A stretch of DNA of 64,000 nucleotides, from NCBI GenBank assembly GCA_015064555.1, contig SVRZ01000001.1, forward strand, positions 46,340 through 110,339. Direction: 5' to 3'. Of this stretch, positions 1 through 9,336 are shown piece after piece. The translations under genes and the position numbers were made by a program. Position 1 is the stretch's first letter. Every line of letters begins with the position of its first letter. The DNA is from Oscillospiraceae bacterium (lineage in GTDB: Bacteria > Bacillota > Clostridia > Oscillospirales > CAG-272). The notes under the pieces were generated by a model. That model was not told the origin of the DNA. It worked only from the letters and a program-made list of their open reading frames with translations, and did no database searches.

Positions 1-943
1 TTACCGAATACTCCTCCTTTGAGCCGGGGGTATAGACAAGAGCACCGTACACCACGTTGGCATCACCGACCACAACCGTTCCCTCCTCATCATAGAGGGT
101 GTTTTTCCAATGCTCGTAGCCCGTGGTGAGATAAGGCTCGAAAGCGTTATCCTGCGCCAGGCCCGCCGCAGTGAGAACAGGGCTTATATAATCGGTGAAA
201 TTAAGGAATGCGTAATCGAGGTAGTTAACATTTGTCGAATATATGACAGGGCGTGTATCTATCATAAAGTAGTAGCCCTGATTGTTGATGAGCTTATCGC
301 CGATCTTTATCTTGTGCGACCTATTCTCTGTCTTTCCGTCCTCACCCGTGAACGTGTATGCGAAATAGACCTCTATCGGATCGTCCTCATCCGCAAGACC
401 GTAATTCGGGAGAATATCCTTCTGCTCGCTGTAATAGGGAGATATCTCCATGCGGTCATTGAAATACAGATATCCGATAGCCGAGCAAAGGTAGCTGAGC
501 TTGTATATCTCACCGAAGGTGTCATCCTGCGTTACTGCATAGAGATCCTCATAATCGAGGGTGGGATCCTTTTCCATAATGGGTGGGAGATAATATTCCT
601 CCTTGCCCCGCTCGTCAACGTAGCTGAGGTAGAAGGGGGGAAGCTTATCCGAGCCCTCTTCCTTTTCACCTCTTATGAAGCTATACTCGCGCTCGCCCTT
701 TACCTTTATATACTGAATGGTCTTTTCTGCGACGGGGGTATATGCAACGGGCTCTCCGTTAATCACCGCCTCGCCGATATCGGTATCGACCTCTACCTTG
801 GTTGTGCCTGTATCATCTCCTGCACCCGTGTTTGCTGCAAGGAGAGTGTTGAGAACTACCGCAAGCACCGTGAGAAGCACGAGCGCGCCTGCGAGGATCG
901 CAATAAGGATAGGCTTTTTCATCTTCTTTTTAACAACTATCAT
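1..943 (-). CDS. DUF4340-like membrane-anchored protein, last gene of the GldG-type ABC operon (C-terminus cut by window edge)
   Basis: Reading leftward from an ATG at 943, an open frame of 314 codons runs off the left edge. The start is preceded by AAGGGAGG (951-958), which overlaps the stop of the upstream GldG-like gene. The N-terminus is Lys-rich (MIVVKKKMKKP) followed by one hydrophobic segment (about residues 11-37), then a soluble extracytoplasmic domain rich in Tyr, Asp and Glu. Proteins of the DUF4340 family often follow GldG-like genes in ABC operons, and I assign it mainly from that context, so the family name is an inference. Role: probably an accessory extracytoplasmic subunit of the neighbouring transporter. 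It could instead be an unrelated membrane-anchored protein. Confidence 0.6.
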   Translation of the reverse strand, partial: MIVVKKKMKKPILIAILAGALVLLTVLAVVLNTLLAANTGAGDDTGTTKVEVDTDIGEAVINGEPVAYTPVAEKTIQYIKVKGEREYSFIRGEKEEGSDKLPPFYLSYVDERGKEEYYLPPIMEKDPTLDYEDLYAVTQDDTFGEIYKLSYLCSAIGYLYFNDRMEISPYYSEQKDILPNYGLADEDDPIEVYFAYTFTGEDGKTENRSHKIKIGDKLINNQGYYFMIDTRPVIYSTNVNYLDYAFLNFTDYISPVLTAAGLAQDNAFEPYLTTGYEHWKNTLYDEEGTVVVGDANVVYGALVYTPGSKEEYSV

Positions 944-956
944 CTGTTTGCCTCCC

Positions 957-2705
957 TTATAGATATTTGCGCTTTATGGATACGACAACGCCTGTAACGG
1001 CTATCGCAAGCGGGATAAGCGCGATAATAACGGTATATACGATCTTTTCGGTCATGGTAAGACCGTAGATGGTTCTGACAGCCACCTGCATCTGCTTTTC
1101 CTCGGACCATTCTCTTATGACTCTGTCGTCCTCGGATATCTCGGTATCAACGAGGTATTTGCCGAGGAAGGTATCGTCCGAATTGTTTGCGCTCATACCT
1201 CCGAGTTCCGAATCGGCATGAGTTTCAAGCCTTGCAACGTTGTGTATCATAGCCGAAACTATATCGTAATTTGCATAAGATGCGTTTCCGAGAAGGTCGC
1301 TCGAGAAGAAGTCCGCACTGGCGGCTGCAAACAGATAGGAGTGGGTGCGCGAACCCGTGTCAATGTCCATGATCTCTCGTCCGCAGATGGCGGCAAGCGT
1401 TCTTCTGCCGTCCTCACCCGCGCGGTCCACGTACGTGCCTGTAAGATCGTTCAGTGCATAATCGTTTGATGCGGCGGTGCTGAACAGGAAGGAGTCGTAT
1501 ATTCTCGTTATCTGTGCACTTCCCTGCTCGTATTTTGCAATAGGCTCACCAAAGCCCGAAACTATATGTCCGCTATCCGATATGACAACGTGAGGCGAGG
1601 TGCCGAGGTCAACGTACTCCGAGTAGATGCCGTAGCCATAGCTGTCGGTCTTATCGTTGTACTCGGTGACGATGGTCGTTCCCTCCTCGCTACCGTTCTC
1701 GATAAAGCTCACGGGATCCTTTACAAGATTGTTAACAAAGCCGATTCCCCATTCACGGCAGAAGTCCTCAAGGATGGGGAGCTCTATCTTATAATCCTTT
1801 GCCACAAGCACAGAGCCGCGCGTCTCGGTGAGGTATCTGTCCACAAGCTCGGTCTCGGAAATATACGAGAGGCTTCCGTACTTGTCCGGATCGGTACCGA
1901 AGTCCTCCTTCGGGTTATTTATTATGAGCAGAGCACAGTCGTCGTATATTCTCGGCTCGCCCTCCGAATTTTCTATTATTTCGTTGAGATTCAGCGTTTT
2001 TATCTCGAAGCCGCGCTCGGTCAAAAGATCCACGAAGGTTCCCGTTTTTGCATTTTCGGGGTTGTCGGGATTCTCAAAATCGTAAACGTCCTCGCCGTGT
2101 CCCGTCACGAAATATGCCACGGGGCGGTCTATCATAGTGAGCGACAGGAGTATCGACGCGAGCTTGTACTCTCCGTCATAGGCATACACCTTCTTGTTTC
2201 CGACGTGCCAGAAGCTGTCCGCCGATGCTATCTTGTATCTGAGCACACGCTCACCCGTTCCGTAGGATATTATTATATCGTTCGGTGTGATGGATGAAAG
2301 CGAGGTAGTCTTGTAATCGGCAACCGCAGTGGGATTCATCTGCACGTTTATCGCCTCTACGTTAAAATTATCGAACCTTTTCGATATCTCGATAGCCATA
2401 TAATATATAACACGGGTATAGGTGTTCTGAATTATACGGTCGCGATCGTTGCAGAAAATAACGGTTATTTCCTCCTCGCGCGGGCTTCCATCCTCATTGC
2501 AGAGTATATCCTCGCATACATCCATCATAAGAGGACGCACCGAATAAAGCCCCTCCGGCGTCATATCAATATAGAAGTTGCCGTAATAAATACCCGGGAT
2601 GGAGATAAGAAGCGTTGCCGCTACCATGACCACCACCAGAGCTATTGATATGACGGTGAATATTTTAGTACGGGTGCTTTTACCCGTAAACCAACTGTTT
2701 TTCAT
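957..2705 (-). CDS. GldG-like ABC transporter auxiliary protein (copy 2)
   Basis: 582 residues. One N-terminal membrane segment (about 15-38) is followed by the motif IDMTPEGLYSVRP, resembling the 'DLT..KLYSLS' start of the GldG family. A long extracytoplasmic domain follows, then a C-terminal membrane segment (about 553-577) ending in KRKYL. This is the topology of GldG-type ABC auxiliary proteins (ABC-type uncharacterised transport domain, PF09822-like). It is the second of two GldG-like genes in a row, 35 bp after the first, and the DUF4340-like gene follows with its ribosome site over this stop codon. The substrate is unknown. The gliding name is historical, and nothing here indicates gliding motility. 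Confidence 0.8.
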   Translation of the reverse strand: MKNSWFTGKSTRTKIFTVISIALVVVMVAATLLISIPGIYYGNFYIDMTPEGLYSVRPLMMDVCEDILCNEDGSPREEEITVIFCNDRDRIIQNTYTRVIYYMAIEISKRFDNFNVEAINVQMNPTAVADYKTTSLSSITPNDIIISYGTGERVLRYKIASADSFWHVGNKKVYAYDGEYKLASILLSLTMIDRPVAYFVTGHGEDVYDFENPDNPENAKTGTFVDLLTERGFEIKTLNLNEIIENSEGEPRIYDDCALLIINNPKEDFGTDPDKYGSLSYISETELVDRYLTETRGSVLVAKDYKIELPILEDFCREWGIGFVNNLVKDPVSFIENGSEEGTTIVTEYNDKTDSYGYGIYSEYVDLGTSPHVVISDSGHIVSGFGEPIAKYEQGSAQITRIYDSFLFSTAASNDYALNDLTGTYVDRAGEDGRRTLAAICGREIMDIDTGSRTHSYLFAAASADFFSSDLLGNASYANYDIVSAMIHNVARLETHADSELGGMSANNSDDTFLGKYLVDTEISEDDRVIREWSEEKQMQVAVRTIYGLTMTEKIVYTVIIALIPLAIAVTGVVVSIKRKYL

Positions 2706-2740
2706 AAATTATCTTTTCCTCGTTTTTCAAGAGCTGGGAA

Positions 2741-4291
2741 TTACTTGTTTTTGCGCTTTACGTAAACAACTGCGCCTACCGCAGCAAGCACCACGGGTAC
2801 TGTCATTATTATAACGGTATATACAGTCGCGGCTCTCATAGTAAGATTTCTGAGGGTGGTATTCTCATGGATGTATATCGGCTCGCAGCCGTGGATAACG
2901 CTATCGCATCCATATACGTCCTCGAGCAGCGCGTGTATAAAGCTGCGGTTTGCATATCCGCCCGCGAGAAGGATATCACTCGCGGTGAGATATACACCCG
3001 GAGTCACAAACAGATTCGACGTCTGTCCATCGCTATTGGTATAAGTGGAGATCGCCGCAACGCAGTATCCGCCCTCGTCATCGGTGACGTCCTTGCCTGC
3101 GTGGAGCGAAGACTGTGCGGAGGATACAAGAAGCTCTCTTGCATTTCCGGAAAGCTCCAGTGCCGCACACTCCTTAAGTATAACACCGCTATCGGAATAC
3201 TTTTTAACAGTGTCGGCAATTTTGGTCGCTTCGCCGTTGTCGGCGAATTCGCATACCATAGTGAAGTTATCAAGCGTTATCGCATTCGAGGAATCCTTAA
3301 CGATATTCCTGTATATCTTGCCTTCCCTCTCCACAGAGGAGACTTTTATGCCGTAGTCCTCGAGAAAATTCTCAAGCACGTGCAATTTATCCGTATACGG
3401 ATCGAGCGCAACATAAAGGTTGCCGCCGTTCTCCATATAAGTACCGAGTCTTTCTATCTCGGAGCGGACCTTACTGTTTGCAGACCTCTCGAAATCCTTA
3501 ACGGGATTCGATATAACCACAAGCCCCGCATCCTCGGGAATCTCGCTCTTGCGGAGATCTATCATACTTATATTATAGCCGGCATTGGCAAGCATGGTTG
3601 CAAAAGCAACGTCGGTCTTTTCTCCGTGATAGCTTGTGAAGTAAGCCGTTTTATCCGCATCGGTCTTAAGAACGCGGTTTACCATAGCGGCAAAGAATTC
3701 CTCTCCGCTATACGCAGTGAAGTCACTGCTGTTGGAGGCGGGATCATATATAAATGCGGATGCACCTATATCTACTACCGCCTTGTGAGTAACGTCGGAA
3801 ACAAAAATGACCGAGACCTCGCCAAGAGGAACAGGACTTCCGTCCGCATTCTTTTCCTGGTATTTGCTGAGATCTGCAAACTCACCCGTTTCCTTACCGT
3901 CCTCACCGTATACCTTCTTCGTATATATGTTGACAAACTCGAGCTCTATAAATTCCGGGTATCTGGTCTTGTATTCGAGAGCGGTGCGATAGAAGGCAAC
4001 GACCTCCTGTGCCGACGTATCGGGCACTCCCGCCTCGTTCAGCGGAGCACAGAAGATGACCTTTACACCGTGACCGTCCTCCTCTGCCTTTCTGAAGCTT
4101 TCATCCATAGCGCCGGATAGACTGTAATCATCAACGTCCGGCGAATACAGATACAGCGAAAACCTTACCGTAAGAGCATAGACTATTACGTTAAAGGCTA
4201 TTATCAGTCCTATTATCAGCGCCATGACGGCATTTGCGGAGAAATTCTCGCCGCGTATCACGCCAAGGAGCTTATTCTTGATTTTTTCCAT
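2741..4291 (-). CDS. GldG-like ABC transporter auxiliary protein (copy 1)
   Basis: 516 residues with the same plan as its downstream neighbour: an N-terminal membrane segment (about 20-45), a large extracytoplasmic region and a C-terminal membrane segment (about 487-512) ending KRKNK. The two proteins share little obvious sequence except the C-terminal anchor (VYTVII...VVVYVKRK-like), so they may form a heterodimer or split a role that single long GldG proteins perform elsewhere; that is inference. It starts 14 bp after the permease stop codon, in one operon with the ATPase. Confidence 0.78.
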   Translation of the reverse strand: MEKIKNKLLGVIRGENFSANAVMALIIGLIIAFNVIVYALTVRFSLYLYSPDVDDYSLSGAMDESFRKAEEDGHGVKVIFCAPLNEAGVPDTSAQEVVAFYRTALEYKTRYPEFIELEFVNIYTKKVYGEDGKETGEFADLSKYQEKNADGSPVPLGEVSVIFVSDVTHKAVVDIGASAFIYDPASNSSDFTAYSGEEFFAAMVNRVLKTDADKTAYFTSYHGEKTDVAFATMLANAGYNISMIDLRKSEIPEDAGLVVISNPVKDFERSANSKVRSEIERLGTYMENGGNLYVALDPYTDKLHVLENFLEDYGIKVSSVEREGKIYRNIVKDSSNAITLDNFTMVCEFADNGEATKIADTVKKYSDSGVILKECAALELSGNARELLVSSAQSSLHAGKDVTDDEGGYCVAAISTYTNSDGQTSNLFVTPGVYLTASDILLAGGYANRSFIHALLEDVYGCDSVIHGCEPIYIHENTTLRNLTMRAATVYTVIIMTVPVVLAAVGAVVYVKRKNK

Positions 4292-4305
4292 GTGCTACTC
4301 CTTTA

Positions 4306-5013
4306 TCAGTTGAAGCGGCGGCGGTCGTAGACACGGATGGTAAAGTAAACGAATACCGCACTGACCGACAGGTAGTAGATCAGTGACGACAGGTCAAAGT
4401 AACCGTTGGTAAATGTCTGGAATCTCGTGAATATCGAGATGCAGTTGAATACGTATCTGAGCCAGTATGCGGATGGGAGAAGCGAATTGAGAACTCCGAT
4501 CAGAAGGAATACTACGATTATAGCCATAGTTCCTACCGCGGCACTGAGCTGATTCTCGGTAAGAGCGGAAACGAATATGCCTATTGCGATAAATGTCATT
4601 CCGACAAGCAGAAGGGCTACCACGTTACCGATAAGGTTAGCCGTCTTTATCTCGGCATATCTGTAGAGAATAACGAAGTAGAAGGAATTCACAAGCAAAG
4701 CGCCGCTGTACATAGTGAGCGCGGCAAGAAACTTACCGAGCACCATACCCGTGATGGATACGGGCGCGGTCAGCAAAAGCTGCTCGGTCTTGGTCTTTCT
4801 CTCGTCGCTGAACGACTTCATCGTAAGAAGCGGAAGTATTACCGCGGAGAATATAAGCATATAGGTGAAGAAGCTCGAAACGTCGGCATTCATCGCAAAC
4901 AGAGTCGTAAGACAGAATGCAGCTCCTCCTATAGCAAGGAACAGAACTAAAAATACGTAACCTATAACGCCCGTGAAATATGAGCGCATTTCTCTTTTAT
5001 ATATAGCTAACAT
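4306..5013 (-). CDS. ABC-2 type transporter permease
   Basis: 235 residues with about six hydrophobic segments. The N-terminus (MLAIYKREMRSYF) and the cytoplasmic loop SFSDERKTKTEQLLL are typical of GldF/NosY-like ABC-2 permeases, where the latter matches the 'ER...GT.E.LL' coupling region. It would form the membrane channel paired with the ATPase encoded 28 bp upstream. The GldG-like genes follow directly. Substrate unknown. Confidence 0.88.
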   Translation of the reverse strand: MLAIYKREMRSYFTGVIGYVFLVLFLAIGGAAFCLTTLFAMNADVSSFFTYMLIFSAVILPLLTMKSFSDERKTKTEQLLLTAPVSITGMVLGKFLAALTMYSGALLVNSFYFVILYRYAEIKTANLIGNVVALLLVGMTFIAIGIFVSALTENQLSAAVGTMAIIVVFLLIGVLNSLLPSAYWLRYVFNCISIFTRFQTFTNGYFDLSSLIYYLSVSAVFVYFTIRVYDRRRFN

Positions 5014-5041
5014 TTGTTTTTGCCTTTCTGTTTTCTAAGAT

Positions 5042-6022
5042 TCAGTGCGCTTTTCTGCGCCGGGAGTCACGCTTGGTCTCGGGCACTCCGTTATCCCTGT
5101 CAACGAGTCGGATAAAGATGCTCTCAAGGTCTGTGCCCACAGGAGCAAGTCCGACTATCGGCCAAGACCTCTCGGCGCAGAGATTGAACACAGGCTTCCT
5201 TACGTCAATGCCCTTCTCGCTCTCTATAACGTAGCAATATGCATCTCCGTCCTTAGCTCCTGTCGCGCTCACCGTCTTGACTCCGCGCACCTTCTCAATC
5301 CCTGAGATAACGTCCTTCTGAGGACCGGATATTCTTATCTCGTAATGATAGCTGTCTTCTATCGCACGAGTGAGATCGGCGGTCTTTTCGTCGGCAATTA
5401 TCTTACCCTGATTGATTATTATTACTCTTTCGCAAACAGCCTGCACCTCGGCGAGTATGTGAGTCGAAAGAATGACCGTGTGATTCTTCGAGAGCGTTCT
5501 TATAAGGTTTCTTATCTCAAGTATCTGCTTGGGATCAAGGCCTACCGTGGGCTCGTCAAAAACTATAAGCTTCGGATCTCCGACAAGCGCCTGAGCAATA
5601 CCTACTCTCTGCTTGTATCCCTTAGAGAGATTCTTTATAAGACGCGTGCGAACGTCTGAAAGACGGACGACCGAGATTATCTCGGCAAGGTGCGCCGCCC
5701 TGTCAAGAGTACAGCCCTTCAGCTCATAGACGAAGTTCAGATACTCATCCACCGTCATATCCTGATAAAGAGGCGGCTGCTCGGGCAGAAATCCTATCAT
5801 GCTCTTAGCCTCTATGGGATATTCCACTATATCTATTCCGTCTATAGACGCATTTCCCGAGGTTGCAGAAAGATATCCGGTAAGTATATTCATAGTGGTG
5901 CTCTTACCCGCACCGTTCGGGCCGAGGAGTCCTACTATCTCGCCCTCTCCTATTTCAAAGCTAACGTCATTCAACGCGTAATTCTGACCGTATCGCTTAA
6001 CAAGATGCTCAACTTTTACCAT
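5042..6022 (-). CDS. ABC transporter ATP-binding protein (GldA/CcmA-like)
   Basis: 326 residues, first gene of the leftward operon. Walker A is GPNGAGKST (34-42), the signature is LSKGYKQR (about 132-139), Walker B with D-loop is VFDEPTVGLDP (about 155-165) and the switch His is in STHIL. A roughly 100-residue C-terminal extension follows, as in GldA/NatA-type ATPases. It energises the ABC-2 permease encoded next. The gene is divergent from trpS, and the 207-bp spacer holds the trpS promoter. Confidence 0.93.
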   Translation of the reverse strand: MVKVEHLVKRYGQNYALNDVSFEIGEGEIVGLLGPNGAGKSTTMNILTGYLSATSGNASIDGIDIVEYPIEAKSMIGFLPEQPPLYQDMTVDEYLNFVYELKGCTLDRAAHLAEIISVVRLSDVRTRLIKNLSKGYKQRVGIAQALVGDPKLIVFDEPTVGLDPKQILEIRNLIRTLSKNHTVILSTHILAEVQAVCERVIIINQGKIIADEKTADLTRAIEDSYHYEIRISGPQKDVISGIEKVRGVKTVSATGAKDGDAYCYVIESEKGIDVRKPVFNLCAERSWPIVGLAPVGTDLESIFIRLVDRDNGVPETKRDSRRRKAH

Positions 6023-6160
6023 TTTTATTTCGCCGGAATACCGGCTCCTTCCTTTTTAGCATTTCCCAACCATTATAACACACAATTGTAAACAAACTTT
6101 TAACATTTTATAATTATTTATAAATATTAAAAATTACCAAGCCGATAGCCTTTTTTGGAC

Positions 6161-6189
6161 TTGACAAATGCCGCTTTAGGTTGTATAAT
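6161..6189 (+). promoter_or_regulatory. Sigma-A-type promoter of trpS
   Basis: TTGACA (6161-6166), 17-bp spacer, TATAAT (6184-6189): a perfect consensus. The predicted transcript start leaves a leader of about 35 nt before the trpS ATG, too short for a T-box. Confidence 0.9.
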
Positions 6190-6229
6190 GCTTTTATCAA
6201 CTTTTTGAACGAATCACAATGGGGGATAT

Positions 6230-7225
6230 ATGGAAAAGGAAATCAAGACAGTGTTTTCCGGCGTTCAGCCGTCCGGAAATCTTACAATAGGAAATTATCT
6301 CGGAGCGATAAAGAACTTCTCGCGCTTCTCGGAGGACTACAGAACCTTCTACTCGGTCGTCGATATGCACGCGATAACCGTAAGACAGGTACCCGCAGAG
6401 CTTCGTAAAAGGACATATGAAACGCTCGCTCTCTATATGGCTTGCGGACTCGATGAGAAGAAAAATACGCTCTTCGTTCAGTCGCACGTTCCCGAGCACG
6501 CAGAGCTCGGTTGGGTGCTCAATTGCTACACCATGTTCGGTGAGCTTTCAAGAATGACACAATTCAAGGATAAAAGCGCGAAACACGCGCAAAATATAAA
6601 CGCAGGCCTGTTTACCTATCCCACTCTCATGGCGGCGGATATCCTGCTTTACGGAACCGACGTGGTTCCCGTAGGTATCGACCAGAAGCAGCATCTCGAG
6701 CTCGCCAGAGATATCGCTATCCGATTCAACCAGACCTACTCGGAGACCTTCACCGTGCCCGAAGGATATATCCACACCGACACGATGAAGATAATGTCGC
6801 TGGCTGAGCCCACGGCAAAGATGTCAAAATCGGATACCAACCCCAATGCCGTCGTTTATATTCTCGATTCAAAGGACGATATTTTGCGTAAGTTCAAAAG
6901 AGCAGTCACCGACTCGGATTCCTCGGTGCACTTCTCGGAGGATAAGCCCGGCGTTTCCAACCTTATGACGATATACAGCGCGTTCACCGGCAAGAGCCTC
7001 GATGATATCGAGCGCGAGTTTGACGGTCGCGGCTACGGCGACTTCAAGCTTGCCGTAGGTGAGGCGTGTGCCGATGGACTTGCCACGGTCAGAGATGAGT
7101 TCGCAAGGCTCATGGCAGATAAAGCTTACCTCGAGCAGGTTATGAAAAACGGTGCAGAATCAGCACACCGCGTAGCCTTCAAAATGATGTCTAAGGTTAA
7201 GAGAAAGATAGGATTTGTAAACTAA
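6230..7225 (+). CDS. trpS: Tryptophan--tRNA ligase
   Basis: 331 residues, normal length for bacterial TrpRS. It attaches tryptophan to tRNA-Trp in an ATP-dependent reaction in the cytoplasm. The HIGH-like motif is TIGN within PSGNLTIGNYLGA (about 15-27), and the class I KMSKS loop is AKMSKSDTNPNA (about 196-207). The conserved GTDVVPVGIDQKQHLELARD segment of TrpRS is also present. The start follows a G-rich ribosome site (GGGGG about 8 nt upstream). The gene is monocistronic, with a consensus promoter upstream and a strong terminator downstream. No T-box leader is visible. Confidence 0.97.
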   Translation: MEKEIKTVFSGVQPSGNLTIGNYLGAIKNFSRFSEDYRTFYSVVDMHAITVRQVPAELRKRTYETLALYMACGLDEKKNTLFVQSHVPEHAELGWVLNCYTMFGELSRMTQFKDKSAKHAQNINAGLFTYPTLMAADILLYGTDVVPVGIDQKQHLELARDIAIRFNQTYSETFTVPEGYIHTDTMKIMSLAEPTAKMSKSDTNPNAVVYILDSKDDILRKFKRAVTDSDSSVHFSEDKPGVSNLMTIYSAFTGKSLDDIEREFDGRGYGDFKLAVGEACADGLATVRDEFARLMADKAYLEQVMKNGAESAHRVAFKMMSKVKRKIGFVN

Positions 7226-7242
7226 AGTTTTCATAATTGTAG

Positions 7243-7287
7243 AAAACCACCGCAGTCTGCAAAAAATATGCAGAATACGGTGGTTTT
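7243..7287 (+). terminator. Rho-independent terminator after trpS
   Basis: Inverted repeat with arms AAAACCACCG...GCAG and CGGTGGTTTT around an A-rich loop, followed by ATTTTT. Confidence 0.85.
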
Positions 7288-7352
7288 ATTTTTGCGGTAC
7301 TTCCGCCACATTTATATGAAGCGATCTCCCTGCCGGAAAGGTGAGATATTCT

Positions 7353-8276
7353 ATGACAGTTGCAAAAACGCTTATCCTGGTGCTTTTATCCTACTCGCTC
7401 TCATATCTTCTGACACCGCTCACCGTGCCGCTCTGCCGCGCGATGGGTGCCTTCGATATACCGGACGGATACAGGAAGATAAACACAGCCGCAATTCCGC
7501 GGCTCGGAGGTCTTGGCTTTTTCTTTGCCGCCACCCTCGTCCTCTTTCCCTTGGCAGGCGAGGATGCGAGCATTGCCGCCACTCTTGCAGGCGGCGCGGT
7601 GCTTGTCGCGGGCGGAGTGATGGACGACACGTTCTCAGCCCCTGCCTCCGTCAAGCTTGTACTGCAGCTCGCGGCGGCTCTCGTCACGGTGAGCATTTTG
7701 GGCACGCCTGAGTCGTTTTCCTTCTTCGGCATATTTACTCTGCCACTCAACGGGGTGTTTGGCCTCGTCTTCACCGTTTTCAGAATGATATTCACTATGA
7801 ACGCCGTTAATTTTGCCGATGGGCTGGACGGGCTTGCCTCAGGGCTCTCGATAACCGCGCTTTTATCTCTTGCCGTATTCGGTATGATAAATTCTAACAC
7901 ATACCCCGCCATAGCCGCACTTGTGCTTGCCGCCGCAGTTCTCGGCTTTCTCCCATATAACCGCTATCACGCGAGCCTTTTTATGGGTGACTGCGGCTCT
8001 CAGTTTCTCGGTCTTGCTATTGCCGTTCTATCACTCGGCGCAGCCCCGGGCGATAGCTTCACCTTTGAGACCTCGCTCTTTCTCGCCGTTCCCACTCTTG
8101 ATACCGCATTCTCGGTAGTAAGACGGCTGGCGAAAGGAAAAAGCCCCTTTGTTGCCGATAAGGGGCATATTCATCATTTGCTTATCGGTGCCGGACTTTC
8201 GCACCCGAATGCAGTGCGTATACTCGTCACGCTATCAGGGGTAATAGCACTTTTGACGCTTCTCTGTCAGCTCTGA
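7353..8276 (+). CDS. Undecaprenyl-phosphate sugar-1-phosphate transferase (TagO/WecA/MraY superfamily)
   Basis: 307 residues if it starts at ATG 7353, which has AAGGTGAG 8 nt upstream. A GTG at 7341 sits inside that ribosome site and is unlikely. About ten membrane segments. Superfamily motifs: NFADGLDGLASGLS (the DDxxD-like/NFxDG loop), MGDCGSQFLG (equivalent to MGDxGS) and HIHHLLI (the HxHH loop typical of WecA/TagO rather than MraY). The family transfers a sugar-1-phosphate, usually GlcNAc-1-P, from UDP-sugar to undecaprenyl phosphate, starting teichoic acid or polysaccharide synthesis at the membrane. The C-terminus is shorter than TagO. The 3' end overlaps the convergent radical SAM gene by 10 bp. 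Confidence 0.88.
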   Translation: MTVAKTLILVLLSYSLSYLLTPLTVPLCRAMGAFDIPDGYRKINTAAIPRLGGLGFFFAATLVLFPLAGEDASIAATLAGGAVLVAGGVMDDTFSAPASVKLVLQLAAALVTVSILGTPESFSFFGIFTLPLNGVFGLVFTVFRMIFTMNAVNFADGLDGLASGLSITALLSLAVFGMINSNTYPAIAALVLAAAVLGFLPYNRYHASLFMGDCGSQFLGLAIAVLSLGAAPGDSFTFETSLFLAVPTLDTAFSVVRRLAKGKSPFVADKGHIHHLLIGAGLSHPNAVRILVTLSGVIALLTLLCQL

Positions 8277-9178
8277 GAGCTATTTTCCGAAAAGTCAGCC
8301 CCCTGAGCTGTCCGACTCTCCCGAAGGAGCGCATTTATCCCCTCTATGACCGAATTTTTATCCTTATTCCATAGTGGTGCTATGAGAAGCTCGGGCGGAC
8401 AGTCGCCTGTCAGTCTGTGCACAACTGTGTCGGGTGATATATTTCTCAAAACGTAGACAGCCCGGTTAATATAGCTCTCACGGTCTATCGGCTCGTATTC
8501 GCCGCGGCGGTACATTTCCGCAAGCTTCGTCCCCTCCGCAACGTATACCGAATGAATCTTGATACCAAAGGGGCGTGCAAGATTTACTGTGCGAACGGTT
8601 TCAGCCAGCTCTTCGTCCCCCTCCCCCGGAAGTCCTATCATAAGATGAGTCACCGCAGGAATATTGTATTTATGAAGAATACGCATAGCCTCAAGATATA
8701 CCTCTGTCCTGTAACCGCGGTTTATAAGCTCTGCCGTCCTGTCGCTCGCGGTCTGAAGCCCGAGCTCCACCCATACGTCAACCCTGTCGCGGTAGGATGC
8801 TATGAGCGCGGCTATCTCGTCGGTGATGCAATCGGGACGCGTGCCTATCGCAAGGCAGACTATCCTTCTATCTATGAGTGCCGAATCATAGCGAGCTCTG
8901 AGGGTAGCCACATCGGCATAGGTATTCGTGAAATTCTGAAAATAAGCTATAAAAAGATCCGAGTCGGATGCCGAGAAAAGTCCGCGCACAACCTGATCGC
9001 GTATACCTAAAGACGCGTCTATATGCTCGCCCGAGCCTCGCTCGCTGCAGTATATGCAGCCGCCCGTGCCGCATCTGCCGTCACGGTTAGGACAGCTGAA
9101 GCCGCCGTCAATACATATCTTGCGTACACGTCTGCCGTATTTTTCACGCAGATATCCGCTGAGGTTATTGTAAAGCAC
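8267..9178 (-). CDS. Radical SAM protein, YtqA/YhcC (TIGR01212) family
   Basis: 303 residues. The N-terminal segment GGFSCPNRDGRCGTGGCIYC supplies the cysteine cluster for a [4Fe-4S] centre, and the conserved opening LYNNLSGYLREKYG(R/K)RV matches the TIGR01212 family. YFQNFTNTYA and the EGTKLAEMYRRGEY segment are also family landmarks. Members are predicted to use S-adenosylmethionine radical chemistry and have been linked to RNA metabolism, but I do not assign a reaction. It is convergent with the TagO-like gene and downstream of tRNA-Thr. Confidence 0.88.
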   Translation of the reverse strand: MLYNNLSGYLREKYGRRVRKICIDGGFSCPNRDGRCGTGGCIYCSERGSGEHIDASLGIRDQVVRGLFSASDSDLFIAYFQNFTNTYADVATLRARYDSALIDRRIVCLAIGTRPDCITDEIAALIASYRDRVDVWVELGLQTASDRTAELINRGYRTEVYLEAMRILHKYNIPAVTHLMIGLPGEGDEELAETVRTVNLARPFGIKIHSVYVAEGTKLAEMYRRGEYEPIDRESYINRAVYVLRNISPDTVVHRLTGDCPPELLIAPLWNKDKNSVIEGINALLRESRTAQGADFSENSSQS

Positions 9179-9215
9179 GCATCCGTCCTTCCTTTCTTTT
9201 TTGTTAGAAATACAT

Positions 9216-9290
9216 CATATGCCGGGCGCGGGAGCATGAGCTTCCGCGCAGGAAAATTGCCTGCGGTAATGAAATACCAAGCATAGGATT
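9216..9290. repeat. Mosaic of small hairpins (copy A of the ATGAAAT-linked hairpin family)
   Basis: Contains GCGCGG-GAGC/GCTTCCGCGC, then ATTGCC-TGC-GGTAAT followed by GAAAT, then CCAAGCATAGG. The same modules in the same order occur at 57650-57755. It lies between the radical SAM gene and the terminator downstream of tRNA-Thr. Likely a dispersed palindromic repeat, here partly degraded. Confidence 0.6.
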
Positions 9291-9298
9291 TATTAACC

Positions 9299-9330
9299 AA
9301 AAAAGGGTAGCTCAATGAGCTACCCTTTTT
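9299..9330. terminator. Terminator of tRNA-Thr (bidirectional)
   Basis: Perfect 9-bp stem GGGTAGCTC-AAT-GAGCTACCC (9305-9325) flanked by A and T runs on both sides, so it can act in either direction. It lies just past the tRNA-Thr 3' end on the minus strand. Confidence 0.9.
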
Positions 9331-9336
9331 CTTTGG

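Noticed and set aside
110..997. A 295-codon plus-strand frame at the left edge
   Set aside because: It mirrors the minus-strand DUF4340-like gene, which has a ribosome site, a membrane anchor and operon context.
6190..6230. A T-box riboswitch before trpS
   Set aside because: The leader is only about 35 nt, too short for a T-box, and has no terminator or T-box sequence.
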